Assembly (NCBI GenBank): GCA_964449895.1 | Contig: CAYVBY010000012.1 | Coordinates: 1-64,000 of the forward strand | Direction of reading: 5' to 3' | Origin: Intestinibacter sp964449895 | GTDB lineage: Bacteria > Bacillota > Clostridia > Peptostreptococcales > Peptostreptococcaceae | DNA length: 64,000 bases | Shown here: one piece after another, positions 1 to 7,324 of the stretch | Layout of the letters: every line of letters begins with the position of its first letter | How positions within the stretch are numbered: position 1 is the stretch's first letter | Translations under genes and position numbers: made by a program | Notes under the pieces: model-generated | Told to the model about the DNA's origin: nothing | Databases searched by the model: none | What the model saw: the letters and a program-made list of their open reading frames with translations, nothing else

Positions 1-35
1 ATTTTCAAAGTTCATTTGCTTGTTTCAGCTTTTTA

Positions 36-64
36 AGTTTAACAAATTTTTATTTCTTTGTCAA
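36..64 (-). promoter_or_regulatory. Candidate rRNA-type promoter (downstream of a tandem pair)
   Basis: On the minus strand a TTGACA -35 box (59-64) and a TAAACT -10 box (36-41) are separated by exactly 17 bases. Transcription would run out of the window at base 1. Tandem near-consensus promoters over an otherwise gene-free AT-rich stretch are typical of ribosomal RNA operons in this group. The rRNA genes themselves are outside the window, so the target is inferred. Confidence 0.55.
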
Positions 65-163
65 ACCTTTTTTAAAAAATTTTTATTTTATAAAAAATTT
101 CTTATACAACTTCGAAGTTTTTCAACTTCTGATTGCTTGCCCTATCTCTCAAGGACAAGTAAT

Positions 164-192
164 ATAATACCACCTTAAAAATAATTCGTCAA
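164..192 (-). promoter_or_regulatory. Candidate rRNA-type promoter (upstream of a tandem pair)
   Basis: Minus-strand TTGACG (187-192) and TATTAT (164-169) are spaced by 17 bases, 128 bases upstream of the second promoter and in the same direction. The leader between them contains a short self-complementary AACTTCGAAGTT element. Read together with the downstream promoter, this looks like the double promoter of an rRNA operon lying to the left. Confidence 0.5.
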
Positions 193-430
193 CACTTTTT
201 TTAACTTTTTTTTTACTTTTTTTATTTTTTATGAAAAATAAAAAATTCACTCTAAATATGTTTAATGTAAACTTTATTGAAATCATATATAAAACCACTT
301 ATTCAATAAATAATAAAAATAAAATATATACATTAATTCATCGTATATATTTCTATAAATAATATAATAATAATGATAATACTTGTAATACTCAATACTA
401 TATTTTATTCTCAAAGGAAGGTGCTTTTAT
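193..430. other. AT-rich intergenic region
   Basis: Extremely AT-rich stretch between the leftward promoters and the first plus-strand gene. No open reading frame with a ribosome binding site is visible. It probably holds the promoter of the 431-622 gene, but no clear -35/-10 pair could be picked out. Confidence 0.4.
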
Positions 431-622
431 ATGTACGATTTAGAAAATGTAAAAGATTTGTACAAAGATGGTTATAGATGTATCTATTATAATGAAGAAG
501 AATCTAATCCTACTATATATCTAAAAAATTTCGAAAATGAAAATTCCAAAGAAATTCAATTTAAATCACCTGAACAATTTACCCAATTTAAAGACTATTT
601 AGATACACTAAAAATAAGATAA
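431..622 (+). CDS. Small hypothetical protein, 63 aa
   Basis: I do not recognise this protein. It is 63 residues, acidic and hydrophilic, rich in Asp, Glu, Asn and Tyr, with no membrane segment or cysteine motif, so it is probably a small cytosolic protein. A good ribosome binding site (AGGAAGG) lies about 11 bases before the ATG. A plausible rho-independent terminator follows at 691-709, so it looks like a single-gene transcript. It is one of few plus-strand genes here. The RBS and terminator support it being real; no function can be assigned. Confidence 0.65.
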   Translation: MYDLENVKDLYKDGYRCIYYNEEESNPTIYLKNFENENSKEIQFKSPEQFTQFKDYLDTLKIR

Positions 623-690
623 TATCTCTTATGTCAAAACTATATCATTTTCAAAAAATATTATATAGTTTTTATTATTAACATTTTAAT

Positions 691-709
691 AGGGAGCAAG
701 ATGCTCCCT
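691..709 (+). terminator. Rho-independent terminator after the 63-aa gene
   Basis: A perfect 8-bp stem (AGGGAGCA / TGCTCCCT) with a 3-base loop is followed on the plus strand by ATTTTGATTTT. It lies 69 bases after the 63-aa gene. Its right arm overlaps the stop codon of the minus-strand small gene at 708-827. Confidence 0.6.
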
Positions 710-827
710 ATTTTGATTTTGCAATTTGTCTAATTAGAGCTATAAGCTCTTTTCTGTCTATTTCTAAGTTCTTTTTTTTATCCTTAAATTCTTGAATGCT
801 AATAACTTTGCCCTTAGTTTTTTCCAT
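708..827 (-). CDS. Very small hypothetical protein, 39 aa
   Basis: A 39-residue reading frame that a standard length cut-off would miss. It starts at ATG (827) with an upstream AGGAAG site about 8 bases away and ends with TAG at 708. The protein begins MEKTKGKVISIQEF and is strongly basic, with KDKKK and an amphipathic C-terminal half (ELIALIRQIAKSK). It has no membrane segment or cysteine. The codon use and the RBS support translation. I do not recognise a family. Its stop codon lies inside the terminator stem of the convergent gene. Confidence 0.55.
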   Translation of the reverse strand: MEKTKGKVISIQEFKDKKKNLEIDRKELIALIRQIAKSK

Positions 828-1065
828 AGCCTTCACTTCCTAATTATAAATTATTAATTTAATTATACATATTCTATACATATTTATAATTTCCTTCATT
901 TTTCTTACAAATTCCCCTAAAAAATATATATTTTTTGGAGAAATTATCAAAAGAAATCGAAAGCCTTCAAAATAACATATAAAATATTCTCCTTAAATAT
1001 TTTTTCAAATATTCTTTTACAAAAAAATATTCTAATATTAATATATATTTTATTAATAATTTATA

Positions 1066-2208
1066 CTATTTATTTTCTTTTAAATAGTTTATGGCTCTAT
1101 CTAGTTGTTTTTTTGGATTTTTTTCTTCTATATTAGGTTTTATTCCTTGTTTATTTATATAATTACCACTTGGAGTATAGTATTGTGCTGTTGTTAATTT
1201 ATATCCTGTTCCATCTTTAAATTCACTGAAACTTTGAACTAAGCCTTTTCCATAACTAGTTGTTCCAATAGCTATACCTGCTTTATTATCAACAATTGCT
1301 GCTGTTAAAATTTCTGATGCTGAAGCACTATTTTCATTTATTAATACAACTATAGGTAAATCTATTTTATTTTTATCTGATTTATAATATTGTTTTTTGT
1401 CTTGATTGTCTTTCGTATAAACTATTGTTCCTTCTCCTAATAAATAATCCGCTATATCTACACATACATCCAATAATCCTCCTGGATTATTTCTAAGATC
1501 TATAATTAAAGAGTCTATATTTTTCTTTTGTAATGAAGTTACGGCTTCTTTAAATTCTTTATATGTATTTTTATCGAATGAAGTTATAGTTATATATCCT
1601 ATATTATCGTCTTTAACTTCACTTTTTACACTTTCTACAGTAATTTCTTCTCTTTTTACTTTTACATCAAATTCTTTTCCATCTCTTTGTATCGTCAATA
1701 CTACAGATGTCCCAGCTTTTCCTTTTATTTTACTAGATGCTAAAGAAGATTTTGATGCACTTACTTTATCTCCATCTACTTTTAATATTATATCTCCTGC
1801 TTTTAATCCACTCTTTTCAGCTGGATGGTTTTTTATTACAGATTGAACAACTATATTATCATTATCGTTACTTGTCATATAAATACCTATCCCTACAAAA
1901 GAACCTAATGTTTGTTCCTTTAATAATTTAAATTCTTCTTTTGTATAGTATTCTGAATAAGGATCTTGTAAAGAACTCATTAAGCCTTTAGCCGCTCCTA
2001 ATATTAAATCTTCATCTTCTACTTCTTGATAATAATCACTTTCTACAATATTTTCTAAAACTACTAATTTATCAAATTTTTTATATTGTTCGTATAAGTC
2101 TTTTGATATAAATACTCCTTTTAATAAAAATATTTGTACTAAATTTGTACAAATAATAGTCGCAATGACTAATCCTACCGACCAAATAATCAACTTCTTT
2201 TTTGACAT
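1066..2208 (-). CDS. ctpA: S41-family C-terminal processing peptidase (CtpA/CtpB-like)
   Basis: Membrane-anchored serine protease of the carboxyl-terminal processing family, acting outside the membrane. A single N-terminal transmembrane anchor spans about residues 7-29. A PDZ domain follows (about 100-190, with the GIGIY carboxylate-binding stretch), then the S41 catalytic domain. The catalytic Ser/Lys/Gln set reads as S296 (in NSASASE), K321 (YGKG) and Q325. The 25- and 4-residue spacings are those of B. subtilis CtpB. Length, 380 aa, is normal. It stands alone and is divergent from the cyclo-ligase gene at 2371. In sporulating relatives CtpB cleaves SpoIVFA, but that role is not shown here. 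Confidence 0.88.
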   Translation of the reverse strand: MSKKKLIIWSVGLVIATIICTNLVQIFLLKGVFISKDLYEQYKKFDKLVVLENIVESDYYQEVEDEDLILGAAKGLMSSLQDPYSEYYTKEEFKLLKEQTLGSFVGIGIYMTSNDNDNIVVQSVIKNHPAEKSGLKAGDIILKVDGDKVSASKSSLASSKIKGKAGTSVVLTIQRDGKEFDVKVKREEITVESVKSEVKDDNIGYITITSFDKNTYKEFKEAVTSLQKKNIDSLIIDLRNNPGGLLDVCVDIADYLLGEGTIVYTKDNQDKKQYYKSDKNKIDLPIVVLINENSASASEILTAAIVDNKAGIAIGTTSYGKGLVQSFSEFKDGTGYKLTTAQYYTPSGNYINKQGIKPNIEEKNPKKQLDRAINYLKENK

Positions 2209-2370
2209 ATCTTCTACAACTCCTTTGATTTACTATTATTATTATATGATAGTTTATCCTTTTTATTACTATTTGTTGATTTAAGGCAACTAAATATATT
2301 AAAATTTATATTAAGGGTATAAACTTGTATCTTCAATATTATACCATATATATATAAAGGGGTAGATTTT

Positions 2371-2940
2371 ATGAAAAAAGAATTCAGAAAAAAAGTACTT
2401 GCAGAAAGAAAAACTAAAGATAAAGACTTTATAGAAAAAAATTCCGACATAATCACAGAAAAATTACTTCAAATGGACTGCATAAAAAAAGCTCAAAATA
2501 TTATGCTTTACTTAGATTTTAATAATGAAGTAGCTACTGATCATTTAATCAACAAATTAATATCTCTTAGAAAAACAGTAACATCTCCTATAACAATAGT
2601 AGACGAAAGACTTTTAATTCCTGCTCAAATAACTGATTTAGAAAACGGAATAAAAGTTGGTGCTTACAATATTAGAGAACCAAAACCTGATGCGCCTACT
2701 GTAGCAGTTGAGGATTTAGATTTAGTTATAGTTCCAGCTGTTGCTTACAGCGAAGATTGTTATAGATTAGGATACGGCGGCGGATATTACGATAGATTTA
2801 TAGAAAGATTAAGAGATGATGCTGTTACTGTTGGTATAGCTTTTGATTTACAAATATTCCCAGAAGTTCCTAAAGAAGATCACGATGCTCAACTTGATTA
2901 CATAGTGACTGAAACTAGAACTTTAACACCTAATAAATAA
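2371..2940 (+). CDS. 5-formyltetrahydrofolate cyclo-ligase
   Basis: ATP-dependent conversion of 5-formyl-THF to 5,10-methenyl-THF in cytosolic one-carbon metabolism. At 189 aa it has the family's usual length. The conserved C-terminal signature LGYGGGYYDRF is intact near residue 137, and the N-terminal KKEFRKKVLAERK segment fits the nucleotide-binding start. An AAGGGG site precedes the ATG by about 8 bases. It is monocistronic, with a shared bidirectional terminator at 2957-2991. It is equivalent to B. subtilis YqgN. Confidence 0.9.
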   Translation: MKKEFRKKVLAERKTKDKDFIEKNSDIITEKLLQMDCIKKAQNIMLYLDFNNEVATDHLINKLISLRKTVTSPITIVDERLLIPAQITDLENGIKVGAYNIREPKPDAPTVAVEDLDLVIVPAVAYSEDCYRLGYGGGYYDRFIERLRDDAVTVGIAFDLQIFPEVPKEDHDAQLDYIVTETRTLTPNK

Positions 2941-2956
2941 AAAAATTATTATAAAA

Positions 2957-2991
2957 AAAGCACATGATTAGAAATTTTCTCATGTGCTTTT
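2957..2991. terminator. Bidirectional terminator between convergent genes
   Basis: A 12-bp stem (AAAAGCACATGA / TCATGTGCTTTT) with a 12-base loop is flanked by A-runs on the left and T-runs on the right. It serves the plus-strand cyclo-ligase and the convergent PrcB-like gene, whose stop codon is at 2998. Confidence 0.75.
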
Positions 2992-2997
2992 ATAAAT

Positions 2998-3438
2998 TTA
3001 ATCAACTTTACTTTTTGTTGCAAATTTTTTATTTAATTCAATTTTATCAGGTAATGATTTCATATTTGTTTCTACAACTACAAAAGGATATGATTTTTCC
3101 TTTTCTTTATATAAAATTTCTACCTGCATTACTTTTTTGTCTTCTTTATTTTGTAAATTAATTTTATTTACTTCTATTCCATAATCAGTATTTTCACCTC
3201 TAGTAACTATTACATATACTTTTTCGTCTATTATTAAAGCTATTGCTCTTTCTTTATGTACATAATCATCCATCATATTTAATATTTTATCTGGAATTGC
3301 ATCTCTTTGAACCATAACATAATCTACAGGTGCTATTTTTTGATCAAACATTTTAGGAAGTACTATAAATCCTGCTAATATAAATAAAATTAGTAAAATT
3401 CCATAAATCATACTCTTAATATTAAATTTTACATCCAT
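2998..3438 (-). CDS. PrcB-like membrane-anchored protein
   Basis: 146-residue protein with one N-terminal membrane segment (about residues 9-29) and an extracytoplasmic domain. The C-terminal half (YVIVTRGENTDYGIEV ... YPFVVVET) has the pattern of the PrcB C-terminal domain, named after a protease-complex component of Treponema, so a role in cell-surface proteolysis is possible but inferred. An in-frame ATG lies 15 bases further upstream, but GGGGGTG sits 6 bases before the ATG chosen here and overlaps the alternative start. The domain call is by pattern only. Confidence 0.6.
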   Translation of the reverse strand: MDVKFNIKSMIYGILLILFILAGFIVLPKMFDQKIAPVDYVMVQRDAIPDKILNMMDDYVHKERAIALIIDEKVYVIVTRGENTDYGIEVNKINLQNKEDKKVMQVEILYKEKEKSYPFVVVETNMKSLPDKIELNKKFATKSKVD

Positions 3439-3499
3439 TTGTTTCACCCCCATATATTTAAATATATGAAAGTTAAAATTTGTCTATTCTATAATTTCA

Positions 3500-3538
3500 A
3501 AAAAGACTATTGAAATATAAAAAATCAATAGTCTTTTT
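3500..3538 (-). terminator. Terminator of the toxin-antitoxin operon
   Basis: A 14-bp stem (AAAAAGACTATTGA / TCAATAGTCTTTTT) with an 11-base loop starts at the stop codon of the ndoA gene on the minus strand and ends in a T-run. It could also stop plus-strand transcription. Confidence 0.7.
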
Positions 3539-3902
3539 AGATACTAAATAAGCCTAAACTTATCTGAAGGCTATTGTCTATTTTTAGCATCATAATCTTA
3601 TCTAAATAGCCTATCTTTTCTCTCAGCCTTTTTTTATCAATTGTTCTAATTTGTTCTAAGAGAATAACAGAATCTCTATTTAATCCAAATTCGTTGGCAC
3701 TTATCTCTATATGAGTAGGTAATTTGGCCTTGTTAATTTGAGATGTTATAGCCGCTACTATCACAGTAGGACTATATTTGTTGCCGATATTATTTTGAAT
3801 TATCAAAACAGGTCTAACGCCTCCTTGCTCTGAGCCAACAACTGGACTTAAATCTGCATAATATAAATCTCCTCGCCTTATTTCAGAGCTGAGATTACTC
3901 AA
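3537..3902 (-). CDS. ndoA: Type II toxin, MazF/PemK endoribonuclease NdoA (EndoAI)
   Basis: Sequence-specific mRNA interferase. The 121-aa protein has the family core: RRGDLYYADLSPVVGSEQGG at the N-terminus with the catalytic Arg, RPVLIIQNN, the TSQI segment with its conserved Thr/Ser, and the DSVILLEQIRTIDKKRL region. It overlaps the upstream antitoxin gene by 8 bases, giving translational coupling. The pair is chromosomal and embedded in conserved core genes, as in B. subtilis and C. difficile, rather than in a mobile element. Confidence 0.92.
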   Translation of the reverse strand: MSNLSSEIRRGDLYYADLSPVVGSEQGGVRPVLIIQNNIGNKYSPTVIVAAITSQINKAKLPTHIEISANEFGLNRDSVILLEQIRTIDKKRLREKIGYLDKIMMLKIDNSLQISLGLFSI

Positions 3903-4176
3903 CTTTTGCCATATCTCCTTTAGATTTATTTTCTAAAGAAATATCCTCTGTCATTCCTAATTCAGCTAATGAAAGATTAATTTTACCCATTTCTTTATAA
4001 CCCTTTATCATAGTTTCTTTTAAGTTTATTTTTTTCTTTTGGGTTATATAAAATTGAAACGCAGCCTTTGCAAAGTCTTCTCGATTACTATTTTCCATCT
4101 GAATAATTTTATCTATTTCGGATAAAATTCCTTCTGGCAAAGTAAATACAATTTCGTCTTTATTTTTATTATTCAC
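3895..4176 (-). CDS. ndoAI: Antitoxin partner of NdoA (ribbon-helix-helix type)
   Basis: 93-aa protein directly upstream of and overlapping the ndoA toxin. The N-terminal EIVFTLPEGILSEIDKI and the following NREDFAKAAFQFYI fit a ribbon-helix-helix DNA-binding fold (strand then two helices). The C-terminal region would wrap the toxin. Translation starts at GTG, placed 7 bases after a strong GGAGG. In this family the antitoxin represses its own operon, and a candidate minus-strand promoter region lies in 4180-4260. Confidence 0.82.
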   Translation of the reverse strand: MNNKNKDEIVFTLPEGILSEIDKIIQMENSNREDFAKAAFQFYITQKKKINLKETMIKGYKEMGKINLSLAELGMTEDISLENKSKGDMAKVE

Positions 4177-4443
4177 AAAACCGCCTCCTAGGAATACTAT
4201 CTCTTATAATTTTATCAAAGAGATAGTCAAATGTAAAATTGCATTTCTTACCATATAACACATGTCAATTTACATTCTAGTTAATAGTATTATTTCCATT
4301 ATTTTTATTTTTTATAATATATATTTAGAGTTATAAAATAATTTTGTATTTAATCAAGTTATTAGCTTAATTTGATTAAAAATTGCTGAGATATTTTTGA
4401 CTATTTAATTAAATAAGCTATCTCGATAAATTTCTGTAAAATA
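4177..4443. other. Intergenic region between the gerS-like gene and the antitoxin
   Basis: 267 AT-rich bases. It contains TTGACA- and TTGACT-like minus-strand -35 boxes in 4215-4270 without convincing -10 partners. It also contains a weak 8-bp stem (4350-4357 / 4372-4379) downstream of the lipoprotein gene. No alanine racemase gene or readable remnant is present. Confidence 0.4.
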
Positions 4444-5037
4444 TTAATCCTTTATTTCAAAATTTGAATATTTTACAATAAATTTATATTCTCCTTCTTT
4501 ATCTAGTATTTCCATTTTTACAGGATTTTTAGTCTTTTTATCTATATACAATATTTGCTTATCAAAATAAATACTATCTGCTTGGATATTAGCTTCTAAG
4601 ATTAATTGTTCATTTGACAAAGTTTTTTTTATATTTTTTTCTTGTATATAGCTTTGTATAAAATCACCTACAAATAAATATTGTCTATTATTTTCTATAT
4701 TAGGTAATTCTATAAGATCATCTATTTTTTTATTTTTGATAATAATTTTATCTTTGTAATATTCTATAGTTTTTCCTTTTAAATTCTCTGGTGATATTAT
4801 GTCTAATTTGTAATATGAAGGCTTTTTATAGGTATGATTTATTATGTATTTACTCTGACTTTTATTGTTTATCGCAGTTATCTCTGCTTGACATGTGTAA
4901 TAGGTCATATTAGTTACTTTCTTTTGAAACTCGGAGTATATATCTTCTTTTGTGGGATTACTTAATTTACACCCTACTGTAATTAGAATAGTAAATATAA
5001 ATACCGTGATAAATGTTAATTTTTTTATTTTTAACAC
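4444..5037 (-). CDS. gerS: GerS-like germination lipoprotein (LolA/LolB fold)
   Basis: 197-aa lipoprotein. It has a hydrophobic signal (about residues 9-21) and a lipobox ending at Cys23 (ITVGC), followed by a beta-rich LolA-like domain (SKYIINHTYKKPSYYKLDII, then KGKTIEYYKDKIII). In C. difficile the LolA-like lipoprotein GerS sits at the same place, between the ndoA pair and acpS-atp, and is needed for cortex breakdown during germination. The assignment rests on position, length, lipobox and fold pattern. C. difficile has alr2 next to gerS; here that gene is missing. Confidence 0.65.
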   Translation of the reverse strand: MLKIKKLTFITVFIFTILITVGCKLSNPTKEDIYSEFQKKVTNMTYYTCQAEITAINNKSQSKYIINHTYKKPSYYKLDIISPENLKGKTIEYYKDKIIIKNKKIDDLIELPNIENNRQYLFVGDFIQSYIQEKNIKKTLSNEQLILEANIQADSIYFDKQILYIDKKTKNPVKMEILDKEGEYKFIVKYSNFEIKD

Positions 5038-5091
5038 TTTAGCCCCTCCCTCTTTATATTAATATTCGAAAGGAGCAATAATTATTAATAT

Positions 5092-5481
5092 TTATTTGTT
5101 ATAATCTTTTGCAATTATTAAACAATTAGCAACCGCATAATTTTTACTATGAGATATACTAACTTTTATTTCTATAATATTATTATTTATGCAAATTTGA
5201 TTTAAATTATTATATACATTTACAATTGGTTTTCCTAATTCATCTCTTAAAATTTCCATATCTTTTAGTTTAAAACCTCTTATACCTGTTCCAATAGCTT
5301 TACTTATTGCTTCTTTTGCAGCAAAATTACCCGCTATACTCTCACTTTTTAAATTATTATCTTTGAAATATTTTATTTCATTTTCAGTGAAGTTTTTTTC
5401 TAAAAATCTGGGCTGTCTATCTAAAACACCCTCTATTCTGTCAATTTCTATAATGTCTATCCCTATCCCAAATATATTCAT
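5092..5481 (-). CDS. acpS: Holo-[acyl-carrier-protein] synthase
   Basis: Transfers 4'-phosphopantetheine from CoA to the serine of acyl carrier protein. At 129 aa it has the usual bacterial AcpS length. The first signature GIGIDIIEIDRI (metal-binding Asp8/Asp9) and the second signature NFAAKEAISKAIGTGI are both intact, and ISHSKNYAVA closes the protein. AGGAG precedes the ATG. The gerS-like gene follows 54 bases downstream, probably on the same transcript. Confidence 0.95.
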   Translation of the reverse strand: MNIFGIGIDIIEIDRIEGVLDRQPRFLEKNFTENEIKYFKDNNLKSESIAGNFAAKEAISKAIGTGIRGFKLKDMEILRDELGKPIVNVYNNLNQICINNNIIEIKVSISHSKNYAVANCLIIAKDYNK

Positions 5482-5574
5482 ACAATCTCTCCTAAAAAAT
5501 AATTTTTATCTAAATTTATTATAATGCTAATTATAGTATATCCATTTTATAAATTTTTATTTTAAAAATCTAAA

Positions 5575-5613
5575 AGGAGTTATCTTTTTAGTTTTCACTA
5601 TTTGATAACTCCT
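5575..5613 (-). terminator. Terminator of the ATP synthase operon
   Basis: A 10-bp stem (AGGAGTTATC / GATAACTCCT) is followed on the minus strand by TTTTAGATTTTT. It starts 17 bases after the atpC stop codon and so marks the true end of the operon. Confidence 0.8.
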
Positions 5614-5629
5614 CATATTTTACTGTTTC

Positions 5630-5914
5630 TTATAATGATTCTTTTTTTGCCTCATCATCCCATGAAGCAGCCTCTGTCAATATAGTTGTTTTTTCTTTAT
5701 TGACTGTGATAAATCCACCAGAAATTTTACCTTCTCTGAATTTACCATCTTTTTTAACTCTTAGTTGTCCCTCAACTAATCCTGCTACGAATGGTATATG
5801 ATCTTTCAAAATAGCTCTATCGCCTTTTGTAGTTCTCATTATAACCATTTCAACTTCATCATTGTAAAAGATTTTTTCAGGAGTTACTATTTCTAATGCA
5901 AATTGGTTTGCCAT
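5630..5914 (-). CDS. atpC: ATP synthase epsilon subunit, lacking the C-terminal helical domain
   Basis: F1 central-stalk subunit. Residues 1-85 form the normal beta-sandwich domain (ALEIVTPEKIFYNDEVEMV, KISGGFITVNKEKTTILTEAA). The protein ends at residue 94, while most bacterial epsilon subunits are 130-140 residues with a C-terminal helical hairpin that can inhibit ATP hydrolysis. The operon terminator begins 17 bases downstream. Reading the other frames past the A7 run near the end also gives no C-terminal domain, so this is not a simple frameshift. It is the last gene of the operon, 3 bases after atpD. Confidence 0.93.
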   Translation of the reverse strand: MANQFALEIVTPEKIFYNDEVEMVIMRTTKGDRAILKDHIPFVAGLVEGQLRVKKDGKFREGKISGGFITVNKEKTTILTEAASWDDEAKKESL

Positions 5915-5917
5915 AGA

Positions 5918-7312
5918 CTAACACTCCTTCCCTTTCTCAACAGCTTCATCTATAGTTCCTACGAATAAGAACGCAGATTCTGGTAAGTCGTCATGTTTAC
6001 CTTCTAATATTTCTTTGAATCCTCTTATAGTTTCTTTTACTGGAACATATTTACCTGGTAAACCTGTAAATTGTTCTGCAACTGTAAATGATTGAGATAA
6101 GAATCTTTCTATTTTTCTAGCACGAGCAACTGTTAATTTATCTTCGTCACCAAGTTCGTCCATACCAAGTATAGCGATTATATCTTGTAACTCTCTATAT
6201 TTTTGAAGTACAGATTGCACTCCTCTGGCAACTTCATAATGTTCTTTACCTACTATATTAGGGTCTAATACTCTAGAAGTTGATTCAAGTGGGTCAACTG
6301 CTGGATATATACCTAATGATGCTATTTGTCTAGATAAAACTGTTTTTGCATCTAAGTGAGTAAATGTTGTAGCTGGTGCTGGGTCAGTTAAGTCATCGGC
6401 AGGTACATATACTGCTTGAACAGATGTTATTGACCCTTGTTTAGTTGATGTTATTCTTTCTTGTAAGTTACCCATTTCAGTAGCAAGTGTTGGTTGGTAT
6501 CCAACTGCTGAAGGCATACGTCCTAGAAGTGCAGAAACTTCTGAACCTGCTTGTGTGAAACGGAATATATTATCTATAAATAATAAAACGTCTTGTTGTT
6601 CTTGATCTCTGAAGTATTCAGCCATTGTAAGACCACTTAAAGCAACCCTCATTCTGGCACCAGGTGGCTCATTCATTTGTCCGAATACTAGAGCTGTTTT
6701 ATTTAAAACTCCAGACTCTTTCATTTCGAAGTATAAGTCATTACCTTCTCTTGTTCTTTCACCAACACCTGAGAATACTGATATACCACCGTGTTGTTTA
6801 GCAACGTTGTTTATAAGCTCTTGTATAAGAACTGTTTTCCCAACTCCGGCACCACCGAATAGACCGATTTTACCACCTTTTAGGTAAGGAGCTAATAAGT
6901 CAACTACTTTTATACCAGTTTCAAGTATTTCAGCACTACCAGCTATTTCATTGAATTCTGGTGCTTTTCTATGTATTGGATTTGTTGGAGCATCTGTTGG
7001 TGCTTCAAAACCATCAACAGGTTCACCAAGAACATTGAATATTCTTCCTAAAGTTTTTTCTCCAACAGGTACTGCGATTGGTTTACCTGTATCTATAACA
7101 TCCATACCTCTAACTAGCCCATCAGTAGCACTCATAGCTATACATCTAACTGTATCATCACCAAGATGTTGTGCAACTTCAGCAACTATTTCTTTATCAC
7201 CTGACTTAATAACTAATGCGTTTAATAAGTTAGGTAGGCTTTGTTCATTTTCAAATTTAACATCTAGTACAACCCCTACGATTTGTACTATTTTACCTAT
7301 GTTGTTGGCCAT
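5918..7312 (-). CDS. atpD: ATP synthase beta subunit
   Basis: Catalytic F1 subunit, 464 aa. The P-loop GGAGVGKT lies near residues 152-159, the GERTREGNDLY segment carries the catalytic glutamate, and the ALLGRMPSAVGYQPTLATEMG and DDLTDPAPATTF blocks are intact. The strong Shine-Dalgarno AGGAGG precedes the ATG by 7 bases. It lies between atpG (12-base gap) and atpC (3-base gap). Confidence 0.98.
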   Translation of the reverse strand: MANNIGKIVQIVGVVLDVKFENEQSLPNLLNALVIKSGDKEIVAEVAQHLGDDTVRCIAMSATDGLVRGMDVIDTGKPIAVPVGEKTLGRIFNVLGEPVDGFEAPTDAPTNPIHRKAPEFNEIAGSAEILETGIKVVDLLAPYLKGGKIGLFGGAGVGKTVLIQELINNVAKQHGGISVFSGVGERTREGNDLYFEMKESGVLNKTALVFGQMNEPPGARMRVALSGLTMAEYFRDQEQQDVLLFIDNIFRFTQAGSEVSALLGRMPSAVGYQPTLATEMGNLQERITSTKQGSITSVQAVYVPADDLTDPAPATTFTHLDAKTVLSRQIASLGIYPAVDPLESTSRVLDPNIVGKEHYEVARGVQSVLQKYRELQDIIAILGMDELGDEDKLTVARARKIERFLSQSFTVAEQFTGLPGKYVPVKETIRGFKEILEGKHDDLPESAFLFVGTIDEAVEKGKEC

Positions 7313-7324
7313 TTTCTAACCTCC

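Noticed and set aside
907..940. Palindromic AAAAAATATATATTTTTT flanked by CC/GG as a possible terminator of the S41 gene.
   Set aside because: Too AT-rich to be a stable terminator, no T-tail beyond the stem itself, and over 100 bases from the stop codon.
1737..1931. Plus-strand open frame inside the S41 protease gene, and many similar antisense frames across the window.
   Set aside because: Leu/Ile/Phe-rich antisense shadows of AT-rich genes without RBS or start context.
3537..4176. Toxin-antitoxin pair as a mobile addiction module.
   Set aside because: The NdoA pair sits at its conserved chromosomal position in this group and has the same base composition as its neighbours.
4177..4443. 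Relic of an alanine racemase between gerS and the antitoxin.
   Set aside because: Frequent stops in all frames and no recognisable PLP-lysine or Tyr motif; the gap is simply non-coding.
5630..5660. Possible frameshift truncating atpC at an A7 run.
   Set aside because: The alternative frames after the run also end within a few dozen bases and encode nothing like an epsilon C-terminal domain; the operon terminator follows at once.
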